A DNA stretch of 64,000 nt from contig NZ_JAUZEE010000006.1 of the NCBI RefSeq assembly GCF_030705305.1, forward strand, positions 1 to 64,000, given 5' to 3'. Under the pieces are notes generated by a model, which saw only the letters and a list, made by a program, of their open reading frames with translations, was not told the DNA's origin and made no database searches. Shown piece after piece: positions 45,080 through 53,805 of the stretch. This DNA is from Leptothrix discophora. Lineage in GTDB: Bacteria > Pseudomonadota > Gammaproteobacteria > Burkholderiales > Burkholderiaceae_C. Numbering within the stretch: position 1 is the stretch's first letter; each line of letters starts with the position of its first letter. The position numbers were made by a program, and so were the translations under genes.

Positions 45080-45262
45080 ATGTGGAGAATCTGGCTGCTG
45101 TTCGACCCGCGCCGTGCGCTGGTCGCCTTGTTCGCCTTCTTGTTCGTGCTGGCACTGGTGATTCACTTCGTGCTGCTCAGTACCAACAAGTTCAACTGGC
45201 TCGATGGACCGCGCACCGCGGTGAGCCAGAACTCGTCGATGCCGGCTGCTGCTCCCAAGTAG
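45080..45262 (+). CDS. pufA: Light-harvesting 1 alpha polypeptide
   Basis: LH1 alpha antenna polypeptide of 60 residues starting [20 protein letters not shown]. The bacteriochlorophyll ligand is His29, and the C-terminal Trp (KFNWLDG) tunes absorption. A short Ala/Pro-rich tail follows. The ribosome site (GGAGAAG) overlaps the stop of the preceding ORF. A hairpin-rich 159-base gap separates it from pufL. Confidence 0.97.
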   Translation: MWRIWLLFDPRRALVALFAFLFVLALVIHFVLLSTNKFNWLDGPRTAVSQNSSMPAAAPK

Positions 45263-45271
45263 GCACCGGTT

Positions 45272-45353
45272 CGGGCCGCACAGGCCCGTTCGCGGCGCGC
45301 CGGCTGCATCGCCGGATGGCCCCTGGCCTGACGGCACGATGGCCTGGCGCGCC
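45272..45353 (+). promoter_or_regulatory. pufA-pufL intercistronic stem-loops
   Basis: CGGGCC-gcaca-GGCCCG (45272-45288) lies 10 bases after the pufA stop. A second, larger fold is bounded by two copies of GGCGCGCC (45294-45301 and 45346-45353) with further GGCC repeats between. In Rhodobacter, intercistronic puf hairpins block 3' decay and raise the amount of pufBA mRNA over pufLM. The same role is inferred here. Confidence 0.65.
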
Positions 45354-45421
45354 CCTTTCGATCCCATGAATAACGACAGACGCTCGGACATGTTCCGTGG
45401 CGCCTCGCGGAGGTGGCAAGC

Positions 45422-46246
45422 ATGTCCATGCTGAACTTCGAGAGAAAGTACCGCGTGCGCGGAGGCACCCTGCTCGGGGGCGACCTGTTCGACTTCTGGG
45501 TCGGACCGTTCTACGTGGGATTCTTTGGCGTGACGACGGCGTTCTTTTCGCTGCTCGGCACGCTGCTGATCGTGTGGGGCGCCTCGCAAGGCGGCACCTG
45601 GAACCTCTGGCAGATCAGCATCGCGCCGCCGGACCTGAAGTACGGTCTAGGCCTGGCACCGCTGATGGAGGGCGGGCTGTGGCAGCTCATCACGGTCTGC
45701 GCGATCGGCGCCTTCGTCTCATGGGCGCTGCGCGAGGTCGAGATCTGCCGCAAGCTGGGGATCGGGCTGCACGTGCCCTTCGGCTTCTCGGTGGCGATCC
45801 TGGCCTACGTGACGCTGGTCGTGGTCCGGCCGGTGCTGATGGGTGCCTGGGGACATGGCTTCCCCTACGGGATCATCAGCCACCTCGACTGGGTGTCCAA
45901 CACGGGCTACCAGTACCTGCACTTCCACTACAACCCGGCGCACATGCTGGCCGTGAGCTTCTTCTTCGCCACCACCTTCGCGCTGAGCCTGCACGGCTCG
46001 CTCATCCTGTCGTCGACCAATCCGGCGCGCGGCGAGGTGGTCAAGACGGCCGAGCACGAGAACACGTTCTTCCGCGACACGATCGGCTATTCGATCGGCA
46101 CCCTGGGCATCCACCGCCTGGGCCTGTTCCTGGCGCTGTCTGCGGCCTTCTGGAGCGCGGTGTGCATCGTCATCAGCGGACCCTTCTGGACCCGCGGCTG
46201 GCCCGAGTGGTGGAGCTGGTGGTTGAACCTTCCGGTGTGGAAGTGA
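45422..46246 (+). CDS. pufL: Reaction-centre L subunit
   Basis: L subunit, 274 residues, starting [20 protein letters not shown]. Five transmembrane helices. The block [15 protein letters not shown] contains the His ligand of a special-pair bacteriochlorophyll. Iron/quinone-site His are in SLHGSLILS and [13 protein letters not shown] 45422 lies eight bases after GGAGG; ATG 45428 is an alternative. pufM begins nine bases after its stop. Confidence 0.97.
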   Translation: MSMLNFERKYRVRGGTLLGGDLFDFWVGPFYVGFFGVTTAFFSLLGTLLIVWGASQGGTWNLWQISIAPPDLKYGLGLAPLMEGGLWQLITVCAIGAFVSWALREVEICRKLGIGLHVPFGFSVAILAYVTLVVVRPVLMGAWGHGFPYGIISHLDWVSNTGYQYLHFHYNPAHMLAVSFFFATTFALSLHGSLILSSTNPARGEVVKTAEHENTFFRDTIGYSIGTLGIHRLGLFLALSAAFWSAVCIVISGPFWTRGWPEWWSWWLNLPVWK

Positions 46247-46255
46247 GGCACGGTC

Positions 46256-47233
46256 ATGGCTGAATATCAGAACCTCTTCACGAGCGTGCAGGTCACGGCG
46301 CCGTCCTATCCCGGCGTGTCGCTCGGCCGGGATGAACACGAGCGCGTCGGCGGCACGACCCACGTGCACCTGCTCGGTCGCATCGGCGATGCGCAGATCG
46401 GGCCGATCTACCTCGGCTGGCTGGGCATCTGCTCGCTGCTGTGCGGCTTCATCGCCTTCGAGATCATCGGGCTCAACATGTGGGCCTCGGTGGGCTGGGA
46501 CCCGATCCAGTTCGTGCGCCAGCTGCCCTGGCTGGCGCTGGAGCCGCCGCCACCCGGCTACGGCCTGAAGCTGCCGCCGCTCAACCAGGGTGGCTGGTGG
46601 CTGCTGGCGGGCTTCTTCCTGACCGCCGCGATCCTGCTGTGGTGGGCCCGCATGTACCGGCGCGCCCGCAAGCTCGGCATGGGCACGCACGTGGCCTGGG
46701 CCTTCGCCGCGGCGATCTGGCTCTACCTGGTGCTGGGCTTCATCCGCCCGGTGCTGATGGGCAGCTGGGGCGAGGCGGTGCCGTTCGGGCTGTTCCCGCA
46801 CCTGGACTGGACGGCGGCCTTCTCGCTGCGCTACGGCAACCTGTTCTACAACCCCTTCCACATGCTCAGCATCGCCTTCCTGTACGGGTCGACGCTGCTG
46901 TTCGCGATGCACGGGGCGACCATCCTGGCGGTCAGCCGCTACGGCGGCGAGCGCGAGATCGAGCAGATCACCGACCGCGGCACCGCCAGCGAACGGGCGG
47001 CCCTGTTCTGGCGCTGGACCATGGGCTTCAACGCCACGATGGAGTCCATCCACCGCTGGGCCTGGTGGTTCGCCGTGCTGTGCCCGCTGTGCGGCGGCAT
47101 CGGCATCCTGCTGACCGGCACCGTGGTCGACAACTGGTTCCTGTGGGCGGTCAAGCATGGCGTGGCGCCGTCCTATCCGGCGGTCTTCCCGGCGGTCGTC
47201 GACCCGGCCCTGGTCGGTGGGGTGACGCCATGA
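46256..47233 (+). CDS. pufM: Reaction-centre M subunit
   Basis: M subunit of 325 residues with five transmembrane helices. The special-pair His ligand is in [16 protein letters not shown]. Iron/quinone ligands include the His of [11 protein letters not shown], the Glu region [12 protein letters not shown] and the His of [11 protein letters not shown]. The N-terminus ([16 protein letters not shown]) matches purple-bacterial PufM. Its stop overlaps a 78-codon ORF (ATGA) rather than running directly to pufC. Confidence 0.97.
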   Translation: MAEYQNLFTSVQVTAPSYPGVSLGRDEHERVGGTTHVHLLGRIGDAQIGPIYLGWLGICSLLCGFIAFEIIGLNMWASVGWDPIQFVRQLPWLALEPPPPGYGLKLPPLNQGGWWLLAGFFLTAAILLWWARMYRRARKLGMGTHVAWAFAAAIWLYLVLGFIRPVLMGSWGEAVPFGLFPHLDWTAAFSLRYGNLFYNPFHMLSIAFLYGSTLLFAMHGATILAVSRYGGEREIEQITDRGTASERAALFWRWTMGFNATMESIHRWAWWFAVLCPLCGGIGILLTGTVVDNWFLWAVKHGVAPSYPAVFPAVVDPALVGGVTP

Positions 47234-47466
47234 ACGCCGTCGCCACACGACGCCTGGCCGGCTTCGGCCGGATGCTGCTGCGGGGCCTGGCCGGCCCGGC
47301 CTGCCAGCAGCCGATGCAGGCCCACCTGCCGCAGCCGGCGGTGGTCATCGAGGCCTGGATGCGCGCCAGCATCGAGGTCCAGCAAGGTTCGTCCGACGCC
47401 ACGCCCAGCCGCGTGCGCACCGGCAGGGCCGCACACGCCGTTCACCTTCAGGGAGCGCACGCATGA
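47230..47466 (+). CDS. Small ORF coupled between pufM and pufC
   Basis: 78-residue frame that starts in an ATGA overlap with pufM and ends in an ATGA overlap with the pufC start, filling the whole pufM-pufC gap. The product is basic and only weakly hydrophobic ([14 protein letters not shown] near the N-terminus), with no transmembrane helix or known domain. It sits where pufX lies in Rhodobacter but does not resemble PufX. It may be a true protein or a reading frame kept open to couple pufC translation to pufM. Confidence 0.5.
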   Translation: MNAVATRRLAGFGRMLLRGLAGPACQQPMQAHLPQPAVVIEAWMRASIEVQQGSSDATPSRVRTGRAAHAVHLQGAHA

Positions 47467-48581
47467 AGCTGCTCAGCCTTGGCGTGTCCCTGATCGGGCT
47501 CACGCTGCTCGCCGGATGCGAGCGTCCGCCGATCGACACGGTGCAGCGCGGCTACCGCGGCACCGGCATGGAACAGATCTACAACCCGCGCACGATGGCC
47601 GAACAGGTCAGCCTGAACGCGGCGCCCGAGGCGCTGCCGCCAGCACCGACCGATGGTCCGAGGGCGCGCGACGTGTTCCAGAACGTCAAGGTGCTGGGCG
47701 ACGTCAGCGTCGCGCAGTTCACCCGGACGATGGCCGCGATGACCGCCTGGGTCGCGCCCGAGCAGGGCTGCGTCTATTGCCACGATCCGCAGAACTTCGC
47801 CGACGACAAGCTCTACACCAAGGTCGTGGCGCGGCGCATGCTGCAGATGACGCAGACCATCAACGCCGACTGGAACAGCCACGTCGGCGCCACCGGGGTG
47901 ACCTGCTACACCTGCCACCGCGGCCAGAACATCCCCAAGGAAGTCTGGTTCAAGCCGCCACCGCCACGCGGCGCGAACAGCTTCGCGGGCGACCGGGCCG
48001 GGCAGAACGCGCCGGCCACCACGGTCGGGCTGACCGCGCTGCCAGGCGATCCGTTCACGCCCTTCCTGCTGGAAGCCGAGCCGATCCGCGTCCAGGGCGA
48101 CCAGGCCCTGCCGGCCGGCAACCGCCAGTCGACCAAGCAGGCCGAATGGACCTACGGGCTGATGGTCCACATGTCCAGCGCGCTGGGCGTGAACTGCACG
48201 CAGTGCCACAACAGCCGTGCCTTCGGCTCGTGGGAGAACAGCTCGCCGCCGCGCGTGACCGCCTGGCAGGGCATCCGCATGGCCCGCAGCCTGAACCGCG
48301 ACTTCATGGTGCCGCTGACCGACACCTTCCCGGCCCACCGCCATGGCCCGACCGGCGACGTCGCCAAGCTGAACTGCGCCACCTGCCACCAGGGCGCGCA
48401 CAAGCCGCTGTACGGCGCGCCGATGGCCAAGGACTACCCGGAGCTGCTGGGCAAGGGTGGGGCACCGGCGGCAGCACCTGCGGCGGCAGCCTCGGGCGTC
48501 TCCGCCTCGGTGATGGCGCCGGCGGCCAAGCCGGTTGCCGTGCCGGGTTCGCCAGCCAAGGTGGCGCTGCGCCAGCCCTGA
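47463..48581 (+). CDS. pufC: Reaction-centre tetrahaem cytochrome c subunit
   Basis: Periplasmic lipoprotein of 372 residues that re-reduces the photo-oxidised special pair. The lipobox LLAGCER gives a lipid-anchored Cys19-20 region. Four haem motifs are present: CVYCH, CYTCH, CTQCH and CATCH. Upstream Met ligands (AAMTAWV, LQMTQTI, VHMSSAL) serve the first three haems. An Ala/Pro-rich C-terminal tail follows the last motif. AGGGAG precedes the ATG. It is the last gene of the PGC. Confidence 0.97.
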   Translation: MKLLSLGVSLIGLTLLAGCERPPIDTVQRGYRGTGMEQIYNPRTMAEQVSLNAAPEALPPAPTDGPRARDVFQNVKVLGDVSVAQFTRTMAAMTAWVAPEQGCVYCHDPQNFADDKLYTKVVARRMLQMTQTINADWNSHVGATGVTCYTCHRGQNIPKEVWFKPPPPRGANSFAGDRAGQNAPATTVGLTALPGDPFTPFLLEAEPIRVQGDQALPAGNRQSTKQAEWTYGLMVHMSSALGVNCTQCHNSRAFGSWENSSPPRVTAWQGIRMARSLNRDFMVPLTDTFPAHRHGPTGDVAKLNCATCHQGAHKPLYGAPMAKDYPELLGKGGAPAAAPAAAASGVSASVMAPAAKPVAVPGSPAKVALRQP

Positions 48582-48668
48582 TCCCATCAGGCGGCCATCG
48601 GGCGGCTATCGGGCGGCAAGCCCGACCAGCGCCCGGCGCCCCGCACCGCCCCGCGCTCCCGAAGCCTC

Positions 48669-48692
48669 GACGCCGTCCTCCGTGACGGCGTC
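48669..48692. terminator. Stem-loop between pufC and the convergent gntR gene
   Basis: Perfect 9-bp inverted repeat GACGCCGTC-ctccgt-GACGGCGTC, six bases from the gntR stop and about 90 after pufC. It has no T-tract. A tandem GCGGC-ATCGG motif at 48588-48615 precedes it. It marks the end of the photosynthesis cluster. Confidence 0.6.
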
Positions 48693-48697
48693 GGCGC

Positions 48698-49372
48698 TCA
48701 GGCCGCGGCCGGCAGATCCCCGGCTTCCAGCCGCGCGACCATGAAGTTGGCGGCGGCGGTGATGTGCTCGCGGGCCAGGCCCTCGGCCAGCGCGGCGTTG
48801 CCGCTGGCGACCGCCTCCAGCATCCTCTCGTGCTCCTGCCAGATGTCGCGCGGCTTGTCGTCGCGCAGCAGCACCTGGCCCATCACGCGCTGCATGTAGG
48901 TCAGGTGCGGGGCGAGCGTCGGCGCGACCAGCGTGTTGCCCGACAGCTCGTGGATGAAGCCGTGGAACTTCATGTCGGCCGCGATCATGCGCGGCACCGA
49001 GCCGCTGGCCACCGCCTTGCGGCCGGCCTCGACCAGCGCCGGCCCGAGCTTGCCGGCCCGATCGGCATTGCGCTGCGCGGCCTGGCCGAAGGCCATGCCC
49101 TCGATCACCGCGCGCATGTCGTACATCTGGCGCACGTACTGCGGATCGAGCGGCGCGACGATCAGCCGCCGGCCTGGCGCATCGCGCAGCACGCCCTGGC
49201 TGAGCAGCAGCGCCAGGGCCTGCTGGACCGGCTGGCGCGACACGCCCAGCGACTCGGCGATGCGCTCCTGCACCACGCGCTCGCCCGGGGGCAGCGCACC
49301 CGACGCGATCTCCTGGAGGATGGCGTCGCGGACCTGGTCGACGAGGTTGGGCTGGGCAGTCAGTTGCTTCAT
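48698..49372 (-). CDS. GntR-family transcriptional regulator, FCD subgroup
   Basis: Regulator of about 224 residues. An N-terminal winged helix (LVDQVRDAILQEIASGALPPGERVVQERIAESLGVSRQPV) is joined to an FCD ligand-binding domain with metal-type His/Asp positions (ADMKFHGFIHELSGN; REHITAAANFM). FCD regulators usually respond to small carboxylic acids. ATG 49372 begins MKQLTAQP. It is divergent from the Rieske-PQQ operon across 272 bases that hold three palindromes. The likely ligand is a substrate or intermediate of the catabolic genes that follow. Confidence 0.9.
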   Translation of the reverse strand: MKQLTAQPNLVDQVRDAILQEIASGALPPGERVVQERIAESLGVSRQPVQQALALLLSQGVLRDAPGRRLIVAPLDPQYVRQMYDMRAVIEGMAFGQAAQRNADRAGKLGPALVEAGRKAVASGSVPRMIAADMKFHGFIHELSGNTLVAPTLAPHLTYMQRVMGQVLLRDDKPRDIWQEHERMLEAVASGNAALAEGLAREHITAAANFMVARLEAGDLPAAA

Positions 49373-49453
49373 GAGCGGGCTCTCGTGACGTCTCGGCGGC
49401 CTCGGGGCGGGGCGCGCCTGCACACGGCCATTCTAGGAGGCCGCACCACCATG

Positions 49454-49469
49454 ATGTAGCCGGGTACAT
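49454..49469. promoter_or_regulatory. Inverted repeat upstream of gntR
   Basis: ATGTA-GCCGGG-TACAT, about 80 bases before the gntR start. Its form resembles a GntR/FCD operator and it could mediate autoregulation. No second copy was seen. Confidence 0.4.
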
Positions 49470-49492
49470 CCTGAGTGCTGCCGCCAGAAGAC

Positions 49493-49511
49493 AGAACTCT
49501 GAATTCAGAAC
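49493..49511. promoter_or_regulatory. Palindromic operator, copy 1
   Basis: AGAACTCTGAATTCAGAAC, with a perfect 12-bp core TCTGAATTCAGA. Near-identical copies occur at 49535, 55669 and 55712. It is the promoter-distal member of the pair before the Rieske gene. Confidence 0.75.
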
Positions 49512-49534
49512 CCACTCGGGATAACACTGCTGTC

Positions 49535-49552
49535 AGAACTCTGAATTCAAAA
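49535..49552. promoter_or_regulatory. Palindromic operator, copy 2
   Basis: AGAACTCTGAATTCAAAA, 42 bases after copy 1 start-to-start, i.e. four helical turns on the same DNA face. A stem-loop CGTTCAG/CTGAACG (49598-49624) and an eight-codon ATG frame (49568-49594) lie between it and the Rieske gene. Confidence 0.75.
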
Positions 49553-49644
49553 ATAGGATCCGCTCCCATGAACCGCCGAGAGGCCGCCGACTGACCCCGT
49601 TCAGACCGGTGCCTGACCTGAACGAGCCTGATGGAGAGCCGTCC

Positions 49645-50274
49645 ATGCCGTCCCCGACGCCCCGAACCCATGAACTTCACGCCAACGCTGGCTGTGGCTG
49701 CACCTGCAAGGCCGCTGCGGCCGCTGCGGCCGTCGACGCGCCGCGCCGTCGCCTGATCCAGATCGCGGCCGCCGGCGTGGTGGCCCCGCTGGCCTTCGCC
49801 GCCGCACCGGCGTGGTCCCGCCCGCAGGCCGGCGACCTGCTGGTCGAGGAGGACGCCGAGGGCACGCCCGCGCCGCTGCGCCTGGCCGACATCCCGATGG
49901 GCAAGCCGATGCTGGCCTTCCCCTACGACGCTGCCGGCAAGAAGGCGCGTGACGAGACCCGCCTGAACAAGGTCGCGCTGATGCGCTTCGCCGAGGCCGA
50001 TCTCGATGCCGAATCACGCGCCCGCTCGGCTGGCGGCGTGCTGGCCTTCTCGGCCATCTGCACCCACCAGGGCTGCGACGTGAAGACCTGGTCCACCAAG
50101 GAGCAGGTGCTGATCTGCTTCTGCCACTCGTCGAAGTTCCGCCTGCGCGAAGGGGGCGTGGTGGCCAGCGGCCCGGCGACGCGTCCGCTGCCATCGCTGC
50201 CGCTCAAGCTGGTCGGCGACCAGCTGGCCATCGCCGACGGCTTCAGCGCCGCTCCGGGCGGCCAGCCGGCCTGA
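49645..50274 (+). CDS. Periplasmic Rieske [2Fe-2S] protein upstream of the PQQ dehydrogenase
   Basis: 209-residue protein with a Tat-like signal (PRRRLIQIAAAG then a hydrophobic stretch). The bc1-type Rieske domain has C139-T-H141 and C158-F-C160-H161 as cluster ligands, and C144/C160 as the usual disulfide pair. The usual CPCH has Phe for Pro. Before the signal is a Cys-rich N-terminus (AGCGCTCK). It is not with cytochrome b or c1 genes but 128 bases before the quinoprotein gene. A role as its electron carrier is inferred. ATG 49645 follows GGAGA; GTG 49609 is possible. Confidence 0.85.
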   Translation: MPSPTPRTHELHANAGCGCTCKAAAAAAAVDAPRRRLIQIAAAGVVAPLAFAAAPAWSRPQAGDLLVEEDAEGTPAPLRLADIPMGKPMLAFPYDAAGKKARDETRLNKVALMRFAEADLDAESRARSAGGVLAFSAICTHQGCDVKTWSTKEQVLICFCHSSKFRLREGGVVASGPATRPLPSLPLKLVGDQLAIADGFSAAPGGQPA

Positions 50275-50402
50275 GCCGGGCGGGGCAATTCCTAGCTTCC
50301 CAGCTTTCCCGATTTCCCGATTTCCCGTGTCCAGGCTGCCCCGAACGAGGGCGGCAGGGACGTCCCTTGCCCCTTCGAAGCCCATCCCAAGAGGAGACAA
50401 CC

Positions 50403-52145
50403 GTGAACCCCAGCCTCAACCGCCTCGCAGCCTGCCTGGCCGCCGCCCTGCCGGCGCTGGTCTCGCTGCCCAGCCTGGCCGCACCCGCGACCTACACGCC
50501 CGTCACCGACGCCCGCCTGGCCAACCCGGAACCGGCCAACTGGCTGCAATACCGCGGCAACTACCAGGGCTGGGGCTACAGCCCGCTGAGCCAGATCACC
50601 GACAAGAACGTCGCCAGGCTGCAGCTGGCCTGGGCCTTCACGACCGGCCAGACCGAAGGCCACCAGTCGCCGCCCATCGTCAACAACGGCTACATGTACG
50701 TGACCACGCCGGGCGCGCAGGTCATCGCGATGGACGCGGCCGCCGGCACCGAGCTGTGGCGCTGGAAGAAGGAGCTGCCGGGCGACCTGATGCAGCTGCA
50801 CCCGACCAACCGCGGCGTCGCGCTGTACGGCGACAAGGTCTATGTCGCGACGGTCGATGCCCACCTCGTGGCGCTGGACGCGAAGACCGGCAAGCAGGTC
50901 TGGCAGGCCGCCGTGGGTGACCCCAAGGCGCTGCAGTACATCACCCTCGCGCCGCTGGCGGCCAAGGGCAAGATCATGGTCGGCTCGTCCGGTGGCGAGA
51001 CCGGCGTGCGTGGCTTCGTGGCGGCCTTCGACGCGGAGACCGGCAAGGAAGCCTGGCGCACCTACACCACCGCCGCACCGGGCGAACCCGGCGGCGACAC
51101 CTGGCCCGGCGACACGCACAAGAACGGCGGCGGCAGCATCTGGATCACCGGCACCTACGACCCGACCAGCAACCTGGCCTACTGGGGCACCGGCAACCCG
51201 GCACCGTGGCCGACCGAGGGCCGCAAGGGCGACAACCTCTACACCACCTCGGCCATCGCGCTGGACGTGGACAGCGGCCGGGTCAAGGGCCATCACCAGT
51301 ACCACCACAACGATGCGTGGGACTGGGACGAGGTCTCCGCGCCGGTGCTGATCGACACCGAGGTCAAGGGCCGCAAGGTCAAGGCCGCGATCCACGCCGG
51401 CCGCAACGGCTACCTGTGGATGCTGGAGCGCCAGACCGACGGCAAGATCGGCTTCATCGACGCGCTGCCCTATGTCCACAACGACGTCTTCAAGTCGATC
51501 GACAAGGTCACCGGCCGTCCGACCTACGACGAGAGCCGCAAGCCCGGCATGGGCAAGGCGGTGGGTTTCTGCCCGTCGCTGTGGGGTGGCAAGGACTGGC
51601 CGCCCGAGGCCTGGAACCCGAAGACCGGCCTGTTCTACATCCCGGCCAACAACAACCTGTGCGCCGAGCTGCCGGCGGCCGAGCCGACGAAGTACAAGAA
51701 GGGCGACCTCTACATCGGCTACCCGATCGAAGGCGTGCTGGGCAGCCTGCGCTACAAGGATGGCAAGAAGCCCGGCACGATCGGCGAGCTGCAGGCCTGG
51801 GACCTGAAGACCGGCAAGCTGGCCTGGGTCCACAAGTTCGACACCCACCTGTGGGCACCGCTGCTGACCACCGGCGGCAACCTGCTGTTCGCCGGTGGCA
51901 CCAACGACCGCCAGTTCCGCGCCTTCGACGCCAGCACCGGCAAGGTCCTGTGGCAGCACGCCATGCCCTCGGGCGTGACGGCGGTGCCGACCTCCTTCGA
52001 GGTCCATGGCGAGCAGTACATCGCCGTGCAGGCCGGCTGGGGCGTCGACGCCCAGCGCATGCAGTCGGGCATCGACAGCCTGACCGGCCAGCCGCACAGC
52101 GTCCCCCAGGGCGGCACGGTGATGGTCTTCAAACTGGGGAAGTGA
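50403..52145 (+). CDS. PQQ-dependent alcohol dehydrogenase (quinoprotein)
   Basis: Periplasmic eight-blade propeller enzyme of 580 residues with a signal peptide (LAACLAAALPALVSLPSLAA). It starts with GTG after GAGGAG. Metal ligands by family alignment are E199 (SSGGETGVRG), N265 (GTGNPAPW) and D307 (DAWDWDE). D309 lies two residues after the catalytic Asp, the position proposed to mark lanthanide-dependent enzymes. The vicinal Cys-Cys normally stacked on PQQ is absent (LHPTNRG there). No haem c motif is present, so electrons must leave through a partner, perhaps the Rieske protein. The substrate alcohol is unknown. Confidence 0.9.
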   Translation: MNPSLNRLAACLAAALPALVSLPSLAAPATYTPVTDARLANPEPANWLQYRGNYQGWGYSPLSQITDKNVARLQLAWAFTTGQTEGHQSPPIVNNGYMYVTTPGAQVIAMDAAAGTELWRWKKELPGDLMQLHPTNRGVALYGDKVYVATVDAHLVALDAKTGKQVWQAAVGDPKALQYITLAPLAAKGKIMVGSSGGETGVRGFVAAFDAETGKEAWRTYTTAAPGEPGGDTWPGDTHKNGGGSIWITGTYDPTSNLAYWGTGNPAPWPTEGRKGDNLYTTSAIALDVDSGRVKGHHQYHHNDAWDWDEVSAPVLIDTEVKGRKVKAAIHAGRNGYLWMLERQTDGKIGFIDALPYVHNDVFKSIDKVTGRPTYDESRKPGMGKAVGFCPSLWGGKDWPPEAWNPKTGLFYIPANNNLCAELPAAEPTKYKKGDLYIGYPIEGVLGSLRYKDGKKPGTIGELQAWDLKTGKLAWVHKFDTHLWAPLLTTGGNLLFAGGTNDRQFRAFDASTGKVLWQHAMPSGVTAVPTSFEVHGEQYIAVQAGWGVDAQRMQSGIDSLTGQPHSVPQGGTVMVFKLGK

Positions 52146-52146
52146 A

Positions 52147-52230
52147 CCCCCCCCCGGAGCGCCCAAGGGCGCTCCCCCCCAGGGGGGCGCCGCTGGCGGA
52201 CCGGCGGAGCCGGATCCGCGGCGGCACGGG
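52147..52230. repeat. Intergenic palindromic repeat, copy B
   Basis: Starts two bases after the PQQ dehydrogenase stop. GGAGCGCCC/GGGCGCTCC arms (52156-52175), then CCCCCCAGGGGGGCGCC, then ACCGGCGGAGCCGGATCC. Block order and much of the sequence match the element at 695-777. It can fold strongly and may end transcription or stabilise mRNA before aldA. Confidence 0.6.
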
Positions 52231-52307
52231 ATGAAGAGCAGGACTGTCTGGCGCCTTGTCTTCACCGCCCCCGATTTCTCGTCTGACGCATCCAACAGGA
52301 GAGCACC

Positions 52308-53741
52308 ATGGACAAGTTCGAACGCAACTACATCGACGGCGAGTGGGTCACGCCCTCGTCGACCCGCACGATCAACGTGCTGAACCCCTCGACGCTGGAG
52401 AGCATCGCCACGGTGCCCGATTCCGACGCGAGCGACATCGACCGCGCGGTGGCCGCCGCCCGTGCCGCCCAGCCGGCCTGGGAGCGCCTGCCCGCCATCG
52501 TGCGTGCCGGCCACATCCGCGCCGTGGCCAACAAGCTGCGCGAGCACAAGACCCGCCTGGCGCGCCGCATCTCGCTGGAGCAGGGCAAGATCCTGCCGCT
52601 GGCCGAGGTCGAGATCGACTTCACGGCCAACTACATGGACTACATGGCCGAATGGGCCCGTCGCATCGAGGGCGAGATCCTCAACAGCGACCGTCCCGGC
52701 GAGACCATCTATCTGCACCGTCGCCCGATCGGCGTGGTCGCCGGCATCCTGCCGTGGAACTTTCCCTTCTTCCTGATCGCCCGCAAGATGGCGCCGGCGC
52801 TGGTCGCGGGCAACACCATCGTGATCAAGTCGAGCGAGGAGACCCCGCTCAACGCCTTCGACTTCACCGAGCTGCTGGCCGAATGCGGCCTGCCCAAGGG
52901 CGTCTTCAACCTCGTCAGCGGCGGCCGTGACACCGGTGCCCGCCTGGCCGAGCACAAGGACGTCGGCCTGATCTCCTTCACCGGCAGCGTTGGCACCGGC
53001 ATGCGGATCATGGAAGCGGCCTCGCGCAACCTGACCCGCGTGAACCTGGAGCTGGGCGGCAAGGCACCGGCCATCGTGCTGGACGATGCCGACCTCGACC
53101 TGACCGCCAACGCGCTGTTCAACTCGCGCGTGCTCAACACCGGACAGGTCTGCAACGCCGCCGAGCGCGTCTACGTGCAGCGTGCCGTCGCCCAGCCGCT
53201 GGCCGAGCGCCTGACCCGCCTGATGTCCGAAGCCCGCTACGGCAACCCGCTGACCGACAGCGCGCTGCACATGGGCCCGCTGATGAACCAGACGGCCGTC
53301 AACAAGATCGCCGGCCTGGTCGATGCCGCACGCCAGCAGGGCGCGCAGGTGCTGACCGGCGGGCGCATCGCCGACCGCCCGGGCTTCCACTACGAGCCGA
53401 CCGTGCTGGCCAGCTGCTCGGACGACATGGCCGTCATGACCCAGGAGATCTTCGGTCCGGTGCTGCCGCTGCGCGTGGTCGACGAGCTGGACGAGGCGCT
53501 GGCCCTGGCCAACGACTCCGAGTTCGGCCTGACCTCGTCGGTCTTCACCCGCAACCTGAACCTGGCGATGAAGGCCACCCGCGAGCTGCGCTTCGGCGAG
53601 ACCTACGTCAACCGCGAGCACTTCGAGGCCATGCAGGGCTTCCACGCCGGCCGCCGCAAGAGCGGCATCGGCGGCGCGGACGGCAAGCACGGCCTGTACG
53701 AGTACATGGAGACCCAGGTGGTCTACCTGCAGACGCCGTGA
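52308..53741 (+). CDS. NAD-dependent aldehyde dehydrogenase, AldA (lactaldehyde/glycolaldehyde) type
   Basis: Cytoplasmic aldehyde dehydrogenase of 477 residues with strong similarity from memory to E. coli AldA throughout. Shared blocks include ILPWNFPFFLIARKMAPAL, the catalytic Glu in VNLELGGKAP, the catalytic Cys in NTGQVCNAAERVYV and GFHAGRRKSGIGGADGKHGL. It probably oxidises the aldehyde formed by the PQQ enzyme to a carboxylic acid. It has a CAGGAG ribosome site. A terminator follows 65 bases after the stop. Confidence 0.92.
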   Translation: MDKFERNYIDGEWVTPSSTRTINVLNPSTLESIATVPDSDASDIDRAVAAARAAQPAWERLPAIVRAGHIRAVANKLREHKTRLARRISLEQGKILPLAEVEIDFTANYMDYMAEWARRIEGEILNSDRPGETIYLHRRPIGVVAGILPWNFPFFLIARKMAPALVAGNTIVIKSSEETPLNAFDFTELLAECGLPKGVFNLVSGGRDTGARLAEHKDVGLISFTGSVGTGMRIMEAASRNLTRVNLELGGKAPAIVLDDADLDLTANALFNSRVLNTGQVCNAAERVYVQRAVAQPLAERLTRLMSEARYGNPLTDSALHMGPLMNQTAVNKIAGLVDAARQQGAQVLTGGRIADRPGFHYEPTVLASCSDDMAVMTQEIFGPVLPLRVVDELDEALALANDSEFGLTSSVFTRNLNLAMKATRELRFGETYVNREHFEAMQGFHAGRRKSGIGGADGKHGLYEYMETQVVYLQTP

Positions 53742-53805
53742 GGCGCCGTGCCGCAAGGCACTGACCGGCCGCCGCGTGCGGCCATTCCTTGGGACAGGAA
53801 CGACG

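Noticed and set aside
47230-47466. Identity of the pufM-pufC ORF as PufX
   Set aside because: It lacks a transmembrane helix and shows no PufX-like sequence, despite the equivalent position.
49568-49594. Eight-codon ATG frame before the Rieske gene as a leader peptide
   Set aside because: No ribosome site and no regulatory codon run; likely chance.
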